A DNA stretch of 64,000 nt, from contig JAJHTX010000005.1 in assembly GCA_032164295.1 (NCBI GenBank), positions 1,798,001 through 1,862,000 of the forward strand, written 5' to 3'. The notes beneath the pieces are model-generated. The model ran no database searches. It saw only the letters and a program-made list of their open reading frames with translations, and was not told the DNA's origin. This stretch comes from Inonotus obliquus. Its lineage: Eukaryota > Basidiomycota > Agaricomycetes > Hymenochaetales > Hymenochaetaceae. A program made the translations under genes and the position numbers. Of this stretch, positions 19,834 through 29,536 are shown one piece after another. Every line of letters starts with the position of its first letter. Positions within the stretch are counted from its first letter, which is position 1.

Positions 19834-22140
19834 ATGTCTGATAATGGCGAGTCCCGTAGTTTACGATCAGTAACTCGTGGAGGGGTAAGACGTATACAGG
19901 CAGCTTTGTCTAGCAAAGGGGCACCCCCTGCGCCACCAAAACCCGCCATCGCACGTGTCTCCCAGTCTGTGGGGGCGTCGTCGTTCTCACCAGACCCTAA
20001 TCTGATGAGGTCTCAGCTGTCCCCAGAGGACCTTCAAGCATCAGAGGTCGGCTTCAACGGCCGCGACTCAGACCGATGGACGGTTCCCACCGGACACAGC
20101 GTCAACACAGCAGTGGCAGACGCTCTCAACCAGCAGGAGGCTCTTGACCAACAGGAGGCTTTGGCGCAGCGCCTTGGGAAACGCAAGGCTTCTGGGGAGG
20201 CTCCGGCTAGGGAGGCCCCGGAACCTGGGAAAAAGACGTGGGATGAACAGATGGAGGTGGAAAGTGTTTTTGACGCACAGGCCGCCTATGAGAGGACATA
20301 CACGTTTGTGGGGGAAACAATGGACCGGATAGAGGCAGAGCTTCGCTTGCCGGACCCGGTCGAAGAATCCCCGGGGTCCCAGCCGGGTTCGACCGCGCAC
20401 AATTATGAACAGATGGGCTACACCCTGGGCAAGGTGACGGCTATGGTTTTCTCCGCCATCACTCAGTCTCGGGAGGACGGCCCGTTCGCCCAGAACGACG
20501 TAATGGACCGTTTCATGTGGGGTTTCTCCGGGGGGTACATGAAGGAATCCCTCTGGCCAGGAGGTTTTGAAGACGGCTTACGACATTTGGCCGACGAGTG
20601 CGCCCTTACGCCGGCAGTTTACCCAACACACGGGAAGGACGTCGATCCACAGCTGTACGCGATCCTAGATCGCCTTAAGCTTATGAGTGAAGAGCAGGTG
20701 GTTGCCGGACGCCGGGCGCGGGAGGCGGCGGACGAAACCAGGACTCAGTTGGCCGTGCTAGGAGAGAGGCTGAAGAAGGTTGAACAGGGACGTCTGCCGG
20801 GTCCCGTCCACCAGACGACCACAGGGGGCCAAGGGCTCCAGGCGTCTAGGTGGGAACAACCCCCCGCTGCGCAGGGTGCTGCCCCGGGAGGTGGACAGCA
20901 TAAAGCACCCCAGGTTACAACCCCTACTCGACGCCCGGGTGTGCAGGTAGCGGCCCCCGGTGCGCAGGTTGTGCATAACGCTAACCCCCAACAGGCTCTT
21001 CCTCCCAAGCCGAAGAATAAAGGCAAGGGAAAAGAGATCGAGGTAATAGACGTGGATGCCATCAACTCGTCTAACGAAGCCCAGGGCATCCCGGACCGTT
21101 ATATCCGGTACGTCCCTGCCCAAGCTCCGGCCCCTTTCGTACCGGTCACGAGGAAGAATGCGGGTAGCCATACCTATGCCCAGGCGGCGAACCAGGGTCA
21201 ACAGGGCGCTGGCCCTGCCAAGGCAGCGCCTAAGAAGAAGAAGACTACGATTAACGACATCCGGATGCGGAAAGCTAAAACCGCTACCACCCTGGGCTTT
21301 ACCGTCAAACCGCGTCCCTCTCTTTCGCGGGAGGAAGTATACGTCTTAGCTCGAGCAACCAAGCCTAGCCCCAAGAAAGGCGGACCGCTGACCCTGCTTA
21401 AGGCTAGCTGGTCGCTGAAAGGCATCCTCGTTGTGGACGTGGCAGCGCGACCAGACGCAACGGACATGGGAACAGAGTGGGCTGAAGCGCTACAGGCTAA
21501 GCTCAGGATTACGTCGGATGCGATGACGTCAGTGGAGTTCACTCCTTTTACGGAGTCCTTCCAATTTATCGTCCCGGGCTTCCCGATATTGAACCCCACG
21601 ACGAAACAAATCCACACCCCGGCGGAGATCGCAGCTGAACTCCGCTTATCTAACGCGGTGTTCAATGAGTTCCCTTTCACAGAAGCACCACGTTTCATGG
21701 GCCAACTGACGACGCTCCAAGAAATGCTTACGCGCAATCGTTCGGCTACGGCGGCAATCATGGTTGCAGTCTCGCACCCTCTAAAGGCAAAGGAAGCCAT
21801 TTTCCACAACAATGGCATTGTGCGCCGCTCCATTCGATATTACGGACGCAACCAGTACGCGGTAGAACCCAAGGCGCGTACGGGCCCGATCCAGTGCAAG
21901 AAATGTTATCGCTACCGTCATAGCGACCAGGACTGCACAGAACTGTACAGGTGCGCTCGCTGCGCCGAACCACACCAAACGGAGTTGTGCGAGAACAAAT
22001 GCGCGGACTGCCCAGACGCCACGTTATGCACTCACGTGGTCAGGTGCGCGAATTGCCGAGGAGCGCATCGGGCCGATTCCCCGAATTGCCCCAAGAAGCC
22101 CACGAACGCTAGGCGATCGTCGTCCCCTCCCACTTATTAA
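19834..22140 (+). CDS. Non-LTR ORF1 (Gag-like), copy 2
   Basis: 768 aa, same start (MSDNGESRSLRS) and length as copy 1. Zinc knuckles are kept: CKKCYRYRHSDQDC, CARCAEPHQTELC and CANCRGAHRADSPNC. The linker before the structured block differs (NQGQQGAGPAKAAPKKKK versus STAQRGAGPARAAPKQRK). It ends in TAATG, shared with ORF2. Confidence 0.9.
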   Translation: MSDNGESRSLRSVTRGGVRRIQAALSSKGAPPAPPKPAIARVSQSVGASSFSPDPNLMRSQLSPEDLQASEVGFNGRDSDRWTVPTGHSVNTAVADALNQQEALDQQEALAQRLGKRKASGEAPAREAPEPGKKTWDEQMEVESVFDAQAAYERTYTFVGETMDRIEAELRLPDPVEESPGSQPGSTAHNYEQMGYTLGKVTAMVFSAITQSREDGPFAQNDVMDRFMWGFSGGYMKESLWPGGFEDGLRHLADECALTPAVYPTHGKDVDPQLYAILDRLKLMSEEQVVAGRRAREAADETRTQLAVLGERLKKVEQGRLPGPVHQTTTGGQGLQASRWEQPPAAQGAAPGGGQHKAPQVTTPTRRPGVQVAAPGAQVVHNANPQQALPPKPKNKGKGKEIEVIDVDAINSSNEAQGIPDRYIRYVPAQAPAPFVPVTRKNAGSHTYAQAANQGQQGAGPAKAAPKKKKTTINDIRMRKAKTATTLGFTVKPRPSLSREEVYVLARATKPSPKKGGPLTLLKASWSLKGILVVDVAARPDATDMGTEWAEALQAKLRITSDAMTSVEFTPFTESFQFIVPGFPILNPTTKQIHTPAEIAAELRLSNAVFNEFPFTEAPRFMGQLTTLQEMLTRNRSATAAIMVAVSHPLKAKEAIFHNNGIVRRSIRYYGRNQYAVEPKARTGPIQCKKCYRYRHSDQDCTELYRCARCAEPHQTELCENKCADCPDATLCTHVVRCANCRGAHRADSPNCPKKPTNARRSSSPPTY

Positions 22141-25100
22141 TGAAGGGACAACTAAAGCTCGTATCCTACAACGCGGGTCGTTCGAGCACATCTTTATTTA
22201 TGGCTCAACATCTTCTTCAGCAAACGCACTTTACGGCGTGGGATTTGGACATATGGTGTATCCAGGAGATACCCCATATACAGGTTGGAACAGCGCGTAC
22301 GACAGGGGAGCGGGAGGTGTCGGCGATGGGCGCGCCACTCTTTGGAGCGCACACTATGATTTTAGCCAGGGGAGTGGACCCATGGGTGGGTATAGCGATC
22401 CCGAGGGGCATACGCTGGTCACAGCATGACGATGTTCCAGATGATACCATGGTTCATGCAGAGCTACACGTAGGCGAAGGTACGCTACATGTTTTCTCGG
22501 TCTATTGTCCACACGCCACGCACCGCACTACGTGGGGCGCTACGGCTGCACGGTTCCGACGTGGTTTTCCGGAAGGATCAATCATCGCTGGCGATTTCAA
22601 CGCGGGGTCCTACTGGTCTAATAGGGGACCGGACGGTCGGAGCATTGAAAGGCTCAATTTCTTCACGGGATGGCTGGATAATCACCCGGAATTCACATAC
22701 GCAGACGACCCAGATACAATAACGTGTCATGGCGATCGACTAGGCTCGGGCACTCACCCAGATGCCATTCTTTTCACTCCGGCGTCACTCCCAGACTTGC
22801 GTCAGACGTGGAAGATTCACCCACATATTGTGAAAAGAGGCCATCACTGCGTCATCACTGCAGATTTATCCAATTGGAGTAACCGGGCTAGTCTAGAACG
22901 CACGGGTATTCCGAACGATAAAGCTGACTTATGGGCGGCGGAACTGGAATACGCGGTTCCTCCCGGGTTCTGGAATAGCCAACCTACCGGCGGACACGCT
23001 GTCCTGTCTTGGTTCGCGCAGTTGTTCGCGAGTGCCAATCAGGCCACGAGCTGCCTCACGTATGAGACTGTATCCCAGCGCAAGGCGAGGTGGTGGGATG
23101 AGGAATGTGACCGGCGAGTGGAGGAAGGTGCGCCGGACTTGCTGTACTGGCTCCGCAACCGGAGATGGGAATGGTATCATACACGGAGGGACGACTCTGG
23201 CAACGTTATGCCATGGAAGTTTCACAAGGCTGGCCTACCTAGACGACAGACCAACATCCCTACTTTGACATCTCCCTTCCGAGCGGTTAGACATGTGGAA
23301 ATCGCAGAGGCATTCCGACAGCATTATTTCCCCGTCCGGAATCTAGGAAGAGGCGAAGGGGAAGAACACCTCGTTTCCCAAGAACAGCAGCGATCCTTCT
23401 CGGAAAGCGAAGTACTGTCGGCGCTCAAGGGAATGCCACCTAATAGCGCTCCAGGCCCATCAGGCATGACATTCTATGCGATCAGCCCCGCGGTTCGACG
23501 ACACGTGGCATGCTTTACTAACATGTTTAACGCGATGGTAAGATACGAAGTCTACCCGCCTGAGTTTAAGCGCTCCATCGTGGCTATGGTTCGCAAACCC
23601 AAACCCTACCCCCTAGACTCTCCCAGGGCGTATAGACCGATATGCGTAGAGGAAGTATTGGCCAAGCTCTTTGAGCGAATGGTTGCGGAGCGACTACAAG
23701 CGCTGGTATATCGCCATCCCTTATTTGACCGCCGACAGTACGGTGGGAGACGCGGGGCATCGGTCATAACTGCCTGGCACGCTCTAATGTCCAAGGTTGG
23801 TAACGTGGATGACCACTACACAGTAGTAGGCTTCGACATCCAAGGGTTCTTCGATTGCATAGAGGCGACCCACCTGAGAAGAGGGCTGGACCTTCTAGGA
23901 GTTCCGCAGTCGCTTAACAACACCATCCTGCAGTTTATGAAGCAACGCACGATCGCCTTTTCGTTTAACGGGCAGCGGTCCCAATGGATGCAGAAACCGG
24001 ACGCAGGAGTTCCCCAGGGATCACCCATGTCCCCAGTCCTAGCGAATATAGCGGCTAACACCGCAATTCGCTTACTTACGAATCGTTCGCTCATGTTTTA
24101 TATGGACGACGGGCTACTCCTGACCACGGGCAACAATGCGTATGCGGTGGCGAGAGAGACTCAAAACGGCATGCAACAAGTAAACGACGCGCTCATCCAT
24201 ATAGGACTTCAAATCGACAAGGCTTCCGTTCAAGGCGTAGCGTTGGGAAGGAGCCGGGAACGAGCAGGCGGAAGGATTACAGCGTCCACCCCGATTCAAT
24301 TGGGTGAGGAGAGAGTGGAATGGGCTAAACCGGTTATTAAGTGGCTGGGAATAGAAATGACGGACTACCGTAACTTTCGTCCGCATGTCGTGTCGCGTTT
24401 GAACGCGGCCAAGCATACGTGGAACGCACTACGGTGGCAAACGCGCTCCACGACGGGGCTCCGCCTTAAGGCGATGCGCAGATATTACCAGAATATACTG
24501 CTCCCGGTTCTTGCCTGGGGAGCGCCTATTTGGATGACACGACAGCCCGAACTTGCGTCGATGTTTGATGGTATACACCAGAAGGCGCTACGCGACTTGG
24601 GATCATGGCTCCCTTTTACACGTACAGACATCATGGAGGCCCTGGCAGGCATTCCCCCACTGATGATGAGCTTGGCCCGCATAGCGGAGACGCAAAACGC
24701 GATGATAGACGCCCATCGCTTAGGTTCCCCCCCGGTTCCGGAAGTATACATGCGCAGCATTGTCCCACGTCCTATGGTCCCAATGCTACCTTTCCCAAGA
24801 TCAGAGTATCGGGCAGTATGGCAGCGGATGACTGCGCGAATAGTCTCGATGATGCCTCTGGGCCTCCCACCACAGGTATGGATCTACTGCTCGGACCGGC
24901 CGAGGAGGGCAGAAGTATGGACGGTGGTTGGAAGGGAGCCAATGGAGAAACAGGTTGCCTATCAGGCGACAGAGGACATGGACCAGTTTTGTTTAATTCT
25001 GGTCGCACTGGTTAAATTTCTTTACGGCCATTTGGCCCGTCCCTTTGTGGACTTTGGGTTTCCATTTGAGGTTCCAATTTTTATTCCCATAGAGTTTCGC

Positions 25101-25691
25101 GCGGATTTGATTTCACCAATTCCTTCATCCCTCGCGATCATCGAACAGATAGTTGCGGCACTTGCCCAAACTAATGCTTTCCTTTACTTCAGACCGTGGC
25201 CGTCTAGGCGTTTCCCGGTTAAACCACCTCTAGAGGACGACGAATACATGTTGTTCCCAGCCGCTACGGTGGAAGGACTGCGGATATCTACGAGGGCGGC
25301 AATGCTCCAGGCCTGGAAGGAGACGCTGGCCGAAAACGGTGCACATATGCACCATACCATCGAAACTCCTGCGCAAAGGGAGCTACTCCGCAGAGTCCGT
25401 TTCTCTCCGGTCCACATCACCCACGCCAGTATCTCTCGCAGTGGCGAAACCACAGCCCTCCGGCTACTAGCGGGCGTCGCAGCCGTAGGAGAATACCTCA
25501 ACCGCATGTTTGAAGACGATTATCCCGATTGCCAAACATGCGGGGAACTGGATACTATCCGACACCGCCTTCTCCAGTGTCCTAGAGGAAGACAGGCATT
25601 CCCACGCGTCTCTTCGTTGAACTGGTTCCACCAGTTCCACAACATCTTAGCGTCCAAAGAGGCGCTCATTAATATCTTCAAACCCCCATAG
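22140..25691 (+). CDS. Non-LTR ORF2 (APE endonuclease-reverse transcriptase), copy 2
   Basis: 1183 aa, the same length as copy 1, no internal stop. Endonuclease motifs SYNAGRSS, IQEIP, GDFNAGSYW, THPDAILFTP and RGHHC are present. RT motifs GFDIQGFFDCIE, GVPQGSPMSPVLANI and FYMDDGLLL, and the C-terminal CX2CX7HX4C knuckle, are intact. Many differences from copy 1 are third-position, indicating that both were under coding constraint before joining the array or since. Confidence 0.93.
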   Translation: MKGQLKLVSYNAGRSSTSLFMAQHLLQQTHFTAWDLDIWCIQEIPHIQVGTARTTGEREVSAMGAPLFGAHTMILARGVDPWVGIAIPRGIRWSQHDDVPDDTMVHAELHVGEGTLHVFSVYCPHATHRTTWGATAARFRRGFPEGSIIAGDFNAGSYWSNRGPDGRSIERLNFFTGWLDNHPEFTYADDPDTITCHGDRLGSGTHPDAILFTPASLPDLRQTWKIHPHIVKRGHHCVITADLSNWSNRASLERTGIPNDKADLWAAELEYAVPPGFWNSQPTGGHAVLSWFAQLFASANQATSCLTYETVSQRKARWWDEECDRRVEEGAPDLLYWLRNRRWEWYHTRRDDSGNVMPWKFHKAGLPRRQTNIPTLTSPFRAVRHVEIAEAFRQHYFPVRNLGRGEGEEHLVSQEQQRSFSESEVLSALKGMPPNSAPGPSGMTFYAISPAVRRHVACFTNMFNAMVRYEVYPPEFKRSIVAMVRKPKPYPLDSPRAYRPICVEEVLAKLFERMVAERLQALVYRHPLFDRRQYGGRRGASVITAWHALMSKVGNVDDHYTVVGFDIQGFFDCIEATHLRRGLDLLGVPQSLNNTILQFMKQRTIAFSFNGQRSQWMQKPDAGVPQGSPMSPVLANIAANTAIRLLTNRSLMFYMDDGLLLTTGNNAYAVARETQNGMQQVNDALIHIGLQIDKASVQGVALGRSRERAGGRITASTPIQLGEERVEWAKPVIKWLGIEMTDYRNFRPHVVSRLNAAKHTWNALRWQTRSTTGLRLKAMRRYYQNILLPVLAWGAPIWMTRQPELASMFDGIHQKALRDLGSWLPFTRTDIMEALAGIPPLMMSLARIAETQNAMIDAHRLGSPPVPEVYMRSIVPRPMVPMLPFPRSEYRAVWQRMTARIVSMMPLGLPPQVWIYCSDRPRRAEVWTVVGREPMEKQVAYQATEDMDQFCLILVALVKFLYGHLARPFVDFGFPFEVPIFIPIEFRADLISPIPSSLAIIEQIVAALAQTNAFLYFRPWPSRRFPVKPPLEDDEYMLFPAATVEGLRISTRAAMLQAWKETLAENGAHMHHTIETPAQRELLRRVRFSPVHITHASISRSGETTALRLLAGVAAVGEYLNRMFEDDYPDCQTCGELDTIRHRLLQCPRGRQAFPRVSSLNWFHQFHNILASKEALINIFKPP

Positions 25692-25914
25692 GCCCAGGTT
25701 TTTGCACGCGCAGCCTCGGCTGTGACGTTTTCCTGGCGCGGTGGCCATTTACTTTAGTCATATGTAGGGACTCTATCTTTCCCCCTTTTCCTTTACCTTT
25801 CGGTACACGCTAGTTTACTAGTTGGTTTTCATATCTTGGCGGTCCAGTTGCTTTGTCCTGGGAATTTGTAAGCCTTAGGCTAATTTTATATATATCAAAT
25901 ACAATTTGTTTGTT
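25692..25914 (+). promoter_or_regulatory. 3' UTR of copy 2 with TATA box facing copy 3
   Basis: TATATATAT at 25887-25895 lies 41 bp before the first base of copy 3 (25928), exactly the spacing seen at the copy 1/copy 2 junction. Confidence 0.45.
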
Positions 25915-25927
25915 AGGAACCCACGAC
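25915..25927. repeat. 13-bp junction repeat, copy C (between copies 2 and 3)
   Basis: AGGAACCCACGAC, identical to the other three junction repeats. Confidence 0.85.
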
Positions 25928-25944
25928 CTCTCTCTTTGACCGCC

Positions 25945-28251
25945 ATGTCTGATAGTGGCGAGTCCCGTAGCTTACGATCGGTAACTCGTGGAGGGGTAAA
26001 ACGTATCCAGGCAGCATTGTCTAGCAAAGGGGCTCCCCTTGCGCCACCAAAACCCGCTATCGGCCGCGTCTCCCAGTCGGTGGGGGCGCCGTCGTTTGCA
26101 CCGGACCCTAATCTGATAAGGTCCCAGTTGTCCCCAGCCGACCTGCGGGCGGCAGAGGTCGGTTTCGACGGCCACGATTCAGACAGGTGGATTGTTCCCG
26201 CCGGTCACAGCGTCGACACAGCGGTGGCGGACGCTCTCAATCAGCAGGAAGCCCTCGACCAACAGGAGGCCCTGGCACAGCGCCGTGGGAAACGCAAGGC
26301 TTCAGGGGAGGCTCCTGCTAGGGAGGCCCCTGAGCTTGGGAAGAAGACGTGGGATGAACAGATGGAGGTGGAAAGTGTTTTTGATGCACAGGCCGCCTAT
26401 GAAAGAACTTACACGTTCGTGGGAGGTGTTATGGACCGGGTGGAAGCGGAACTTCGTCTGCCGGATCCAGTTGAGGAATCGCCAGGGTCACAGCCGGGTT
26501 CAATGGCGCACAATTATGAACAGATGGGCTACACCTTGGGCAAGGTGACAGCCATGCTGTTCTCCGCTATCTCCCAGTCCCGGGAGGACGGCCCGTTCGC
26601 TCAGAATGACGTTATGGACCGTTTCATGTGGGGTTTTTCCGGGGGGTATATGAAGGAATCCCTCTGGCCCGGCAGCTTTGAAGACAGCTTACGTCACCTA
26701 GCCGATGATTGCGCCCTCACACCGGCTGTTTACCCAACACACGGGAAGGATGTCGATCCACAGCTTTACGCGATCCTTGATCGCCTTAAACTCATGAGTG
26801 AAGAGCAGATGGTCGCGGGACGCCAGGCGCGGGAGGCGGCGGACGAGACCAGAAAGCAGTTGGCCGTTCTGGGGGAAAGGCTGAAGAAGGTCGAACAGGG
26901 ACGTTTGCCGGGTCCCGTCCACCAGACGACCACAGGGGGCCAAGGGCTCCAGGCGTCTAGGTGGGCACAACCCCCCGCTGCGCAGGGTGCTGCCCCGGGA
27001 GGTGGACAGCATAAAGCACCCCAGGAAACAACCCCTACTCGACGCCCGGGTGTGCAGGTAGCGGCCCCCGGTGCGCAGGTTGTGCATAACGCTAACCCCC
27101 AACAGGCTCTTCCTCCCAAGCCGAAGAATAAAGGCAAGGGAAAGGAGATCGAGGTCATAGATGTGGACGCTATCAACTCGTCCAATGAAGCTCAGGGTAT
27201 CCCGGACCGTTACATCCGATACGTCCCTGCCCAGGCCCCGGCCCCTTTCGTCCCGGTCACGCGGAAGAACGCGGGTAGTCATACATATGCCCAGGCAGCG
27301 AACGCGGGCCAACAGGGCGCTGGTCCGACCAAAGCAGTGCCTAAGAAAAAGAAAACCACTATCAACGACATCCGGATGCGGAAGGCTAAGACCGCAACCA
27401 CCCTGGGTTTCACCGTCAAACCGCGTCCTTCTCTTTCGCGGGAGGAGGTATATGTCCTAGCTCGGGCAACCAAGCCCAGTCCCAAGAAAGGCGGACCGTT
27501 GACCTTACTTAAGGCTAGCTGGTCGCTGAAGGGCATCCTTGTCGTGGACGTGGCAGCGCGACCAGATGCGACGGATATGGGAGCAGAATGGGCCGAAGCG
27601 TTACAGGCTAAGCTCAGGATTATGTCGGACGCGATGACGTCAGTGGAGTTCACTCCCTTCACGGAGTCCTTCCAATTTATCGTCCCGGGTTTCCCGATAT
27701 TAAACCCGACGACGAAACAAATCCACACCCCGGCGGAAATCGCAGCCGAACTCCGCTTATCCAATGCGGTGTTCAACGAGTTCCCTTTCACAGAAGCCCC
27801 ACATTTCATGGGCCAACCGACGACGCTCCATAAAATGCTCACACGCAACCGCTCAGCTACGGCAGCAATTATAGTTGCAGTCTCGCACCCGCTAAAGGCG
27901 AAGGAAGCTATTTTCCATAACAATGGCATTGTACGCCGCTCCATTCGGTACTACGGACGCAACCAGTACGCAGTGGAACCTAAGGCGCGGACTGGCCCAA
28001 TCCAGTGCAAGAAATGCTACCGCTACCGTCATAGCGACCAGGACTGTACGGAGCTGTACAGGTGCGCTCGCTGCGCTGAACCGCACCAAACGGAGTTGTG
28101 CGAGAACAAGTGCGCGGACTGCTCCGACGCTACGTCATGCACCCACGTGGTCAAATGCACGAATTGCCGCGGAGCGCATTGTGCCGATCATCCGAATTGC
28201 CCCAAGAAGCCTACGAACGCTAGGCGATCGTCGTCCCCTCCCACTTACTAA
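25945..28251 (+). CDS. Non-LTR ORF1 (Gag-like), copy 3
   Basis: 768 aa starting MSDSGESRSLRS. It is more diverged in its first 150 residues than copies 1 and 2 are from each other. Knuckles CKKCYRYRHSDQDC, CARCAEPHQTELC and CTNCRGAHCADHPNC are present; the third has an extra Cys replacing Arg. It ends with the same TAATG overlap. Confidence 0.9.
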   Translation: MSDSGESRSLRSVTRGGVKRIQAALSSKGAPLAPPKPAIGRVSQSVGAPSFAPDPNLIRSQLSPADLRAAEVGFDGHDSDRWIVPAGHSVDTAVADALNQQEALDQQEALAQRRGKRKASGEAPAREAPELGKKTWDEQMEVESVFDAQAAYERTYTFVGGVMDRVEAELRLPDPVEESPGSQPGSMAHNYEQMGYTLGKVTAMLFSAISQSREDGPFAQNDVMDRFMWGFSGGYMKESLWPGSFEDSLRHLADDCALTPAVYPTHGKDVDPQLYAILDRLKLMSEEQMVAGRQAREAADETRKQLAVLGERLKKVEQGRLPGPVHQTTTGGQGLQASRWAQPPAAQGAAPGGGQHKAPQETTPTRRPGVQVAAPGAQVVHNANPQQALPPKPKNKGKGKEIEVIDVDAINSSNEAQGIPDRYIRYVPAQAPAPFVPVTRKNAGSHTYAQAANAGQQGAGPTKAVPKKKKTTINDIRMRKAKTATTLGFTVKPRPSLSREEVYVLARATKPSPKKGGPLTLLKASWSLKGILVVDVAARPDATDMGAEWAEALQAKLRIMSDAMTSVEFTPFTESFQFIVPGFPILNPTTKQIHTPAEIAAELRLSNAVFNEFPFTEAPHFMGQPTTLHKMLTRNRSATAAIIVAVSHPLKAKEAIFHNNGIVRRSIRYYGRNQYAVEPKARTGPIQCKKCYRYRHSDQDCTELYRCARCAEPHQTELCENKCADCSDATSCTHVVKCTNCRGAHCADHPNCPKKPTNARRSSSPPTY

Positions 28252-29536
28252 TGAAGGGACAACTAAAGCTCGTCTCTTACAACGCGGGTCGTTCGAGCAC
28301 ATCATTATTTATGGCTCAACATCTTCTACAGCAAACGCACTTTACGGCGTGGGATTTGGACATATGGTGTATCCAGGAGATACCTCATATACAGGTGGGA
28401 ACAGCGCGCACGACAGGGGAGCGGGAGGTGTCGGCGATGGGCGCACCACTCTTTGGAGCGCACACAATAATTTTAGCTAGGGGAGAGAACCCATGGGTGG
28501 GTATAGCGATCCCGAGGGGCATACGCTGGTCACAGCATGATGATGTTCCAGACGATACCATGGTACATGCGGAATTACATGTAGGCGAAGGCACGCTTCA
28601 CATCTTCTCCGTTTATTGCCCACACGCTACGCATCGCACTACGTGGGGCGCCACAGCTGCGTGGTTTCGACGCGGTTTCCCGGAAGGATCAATCATAGCC
28701 GGCGACTTTAACGCAGGGTCTTACTGGTCAAACAGGGGACCAGATGGCCGCAGCATAGAGCGGGTCAATTTCTTCACTGGATGGCTGGACAGTCACCCGG
28801 AATTCATATATGCGGATGACCCGGATACAATAACGTGTCACGGCGACCGGCTTGGTTCGGGAACTCACCCAGACGCTATCCTCTTCACTCCGGCGTCCCT
28901 CCCAGATTTGCGCCAGACATGGAAGATTCATCCACATATCGTGAAGAGAGGCCACCATTGCATTGTTACGGCGGACCTATCCAACTGGAGCAATCGGGCT
29001 AGTCTCGAATGTACGGGTATCCCGAACAACAAAGCCGACCTCTGGGCGGCTGAACTAGAATATGCGGTCCCCCCTGGTTTCTGGAATAGTCAACCTACAG
29101 GTGGGCAGGCTGTCTTGTCATGGTTCGCTCAGCTATTCGCAAGCGCAAACCAGGCCACAAGCTGCCTCACGTACGAAACTATCTCCCAGCGTAAGGCGAG
29201 GTGGTGGGATGAGGAATGTGACCGACGAGTCGAGGAAGGCGCGCCGGACTTACTGTTCTGGCTCCGCAACCGGAGATGGGAATGGTACCACACACGAAGG
29301 GATGAAGCGGGCAACGTTATGCCGTGGAAGTTCCATAAGGCTGGCCTACCTAGGCGACAGACTAACATCCCAACACTGACGTCTCCCTTCCGCGCAGTCC
29401 GACATGTAGAAATTGCGGAAGTGTTCCGACAGCACTATTTCCCCGCTCGGAATATAGGAAGAGGTGAGGTGGAGGAACACCTCATGTCTCAGGAACAGCA
29501 GCGATCCTTTTTGGAAAGCGAGGTATTGTCGGCGCT
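28251..29536 (+). pseudogene. Non-LTR ORF2 fragment, copy 3 (endonuclease and start of RT)
   Basis: Starts MKGQLKLVSYNAGRSS and contains the complete endonuclease (IQEIP, GDFNAGSYW, THPDAILFTP, RGHHC). It breaks off at SESEVLSAL-type sequence just before the GMPPNSAPGPSG block, where foreign sequence begins. The frame then runs to a stop at about 29594 inside the insertion. Confidence 0.88.
29532..29536. repeat. Target duplication GCGCT (left) of the 1345-bp insertion
   Basis: GCGCT here and at 30882-30886. In uninterrupted copy 2 the site occurs once (...GCGCTCAAGGGAATG). Confidence 0.7.

Larger units (their letters stand above)
19817..25914 (+). mobile_element. Non-LTR retrotransposon, array copy 2 (full length, intact)
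   Basis: 6098 bp with the same structure as copy 1: 17-nt leader, ORF1, TAATG, ORF2, short 3' UTR with TATATATAT, end TTTGTT. Its ORF1 first half is almost identical to copy 1. The rest of ORF1 and ORF2 differ at many, mostly synonymous, positions. It is therefore not a fresh duplicate of copy 1 over its whole length. Confidence 0.92.
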
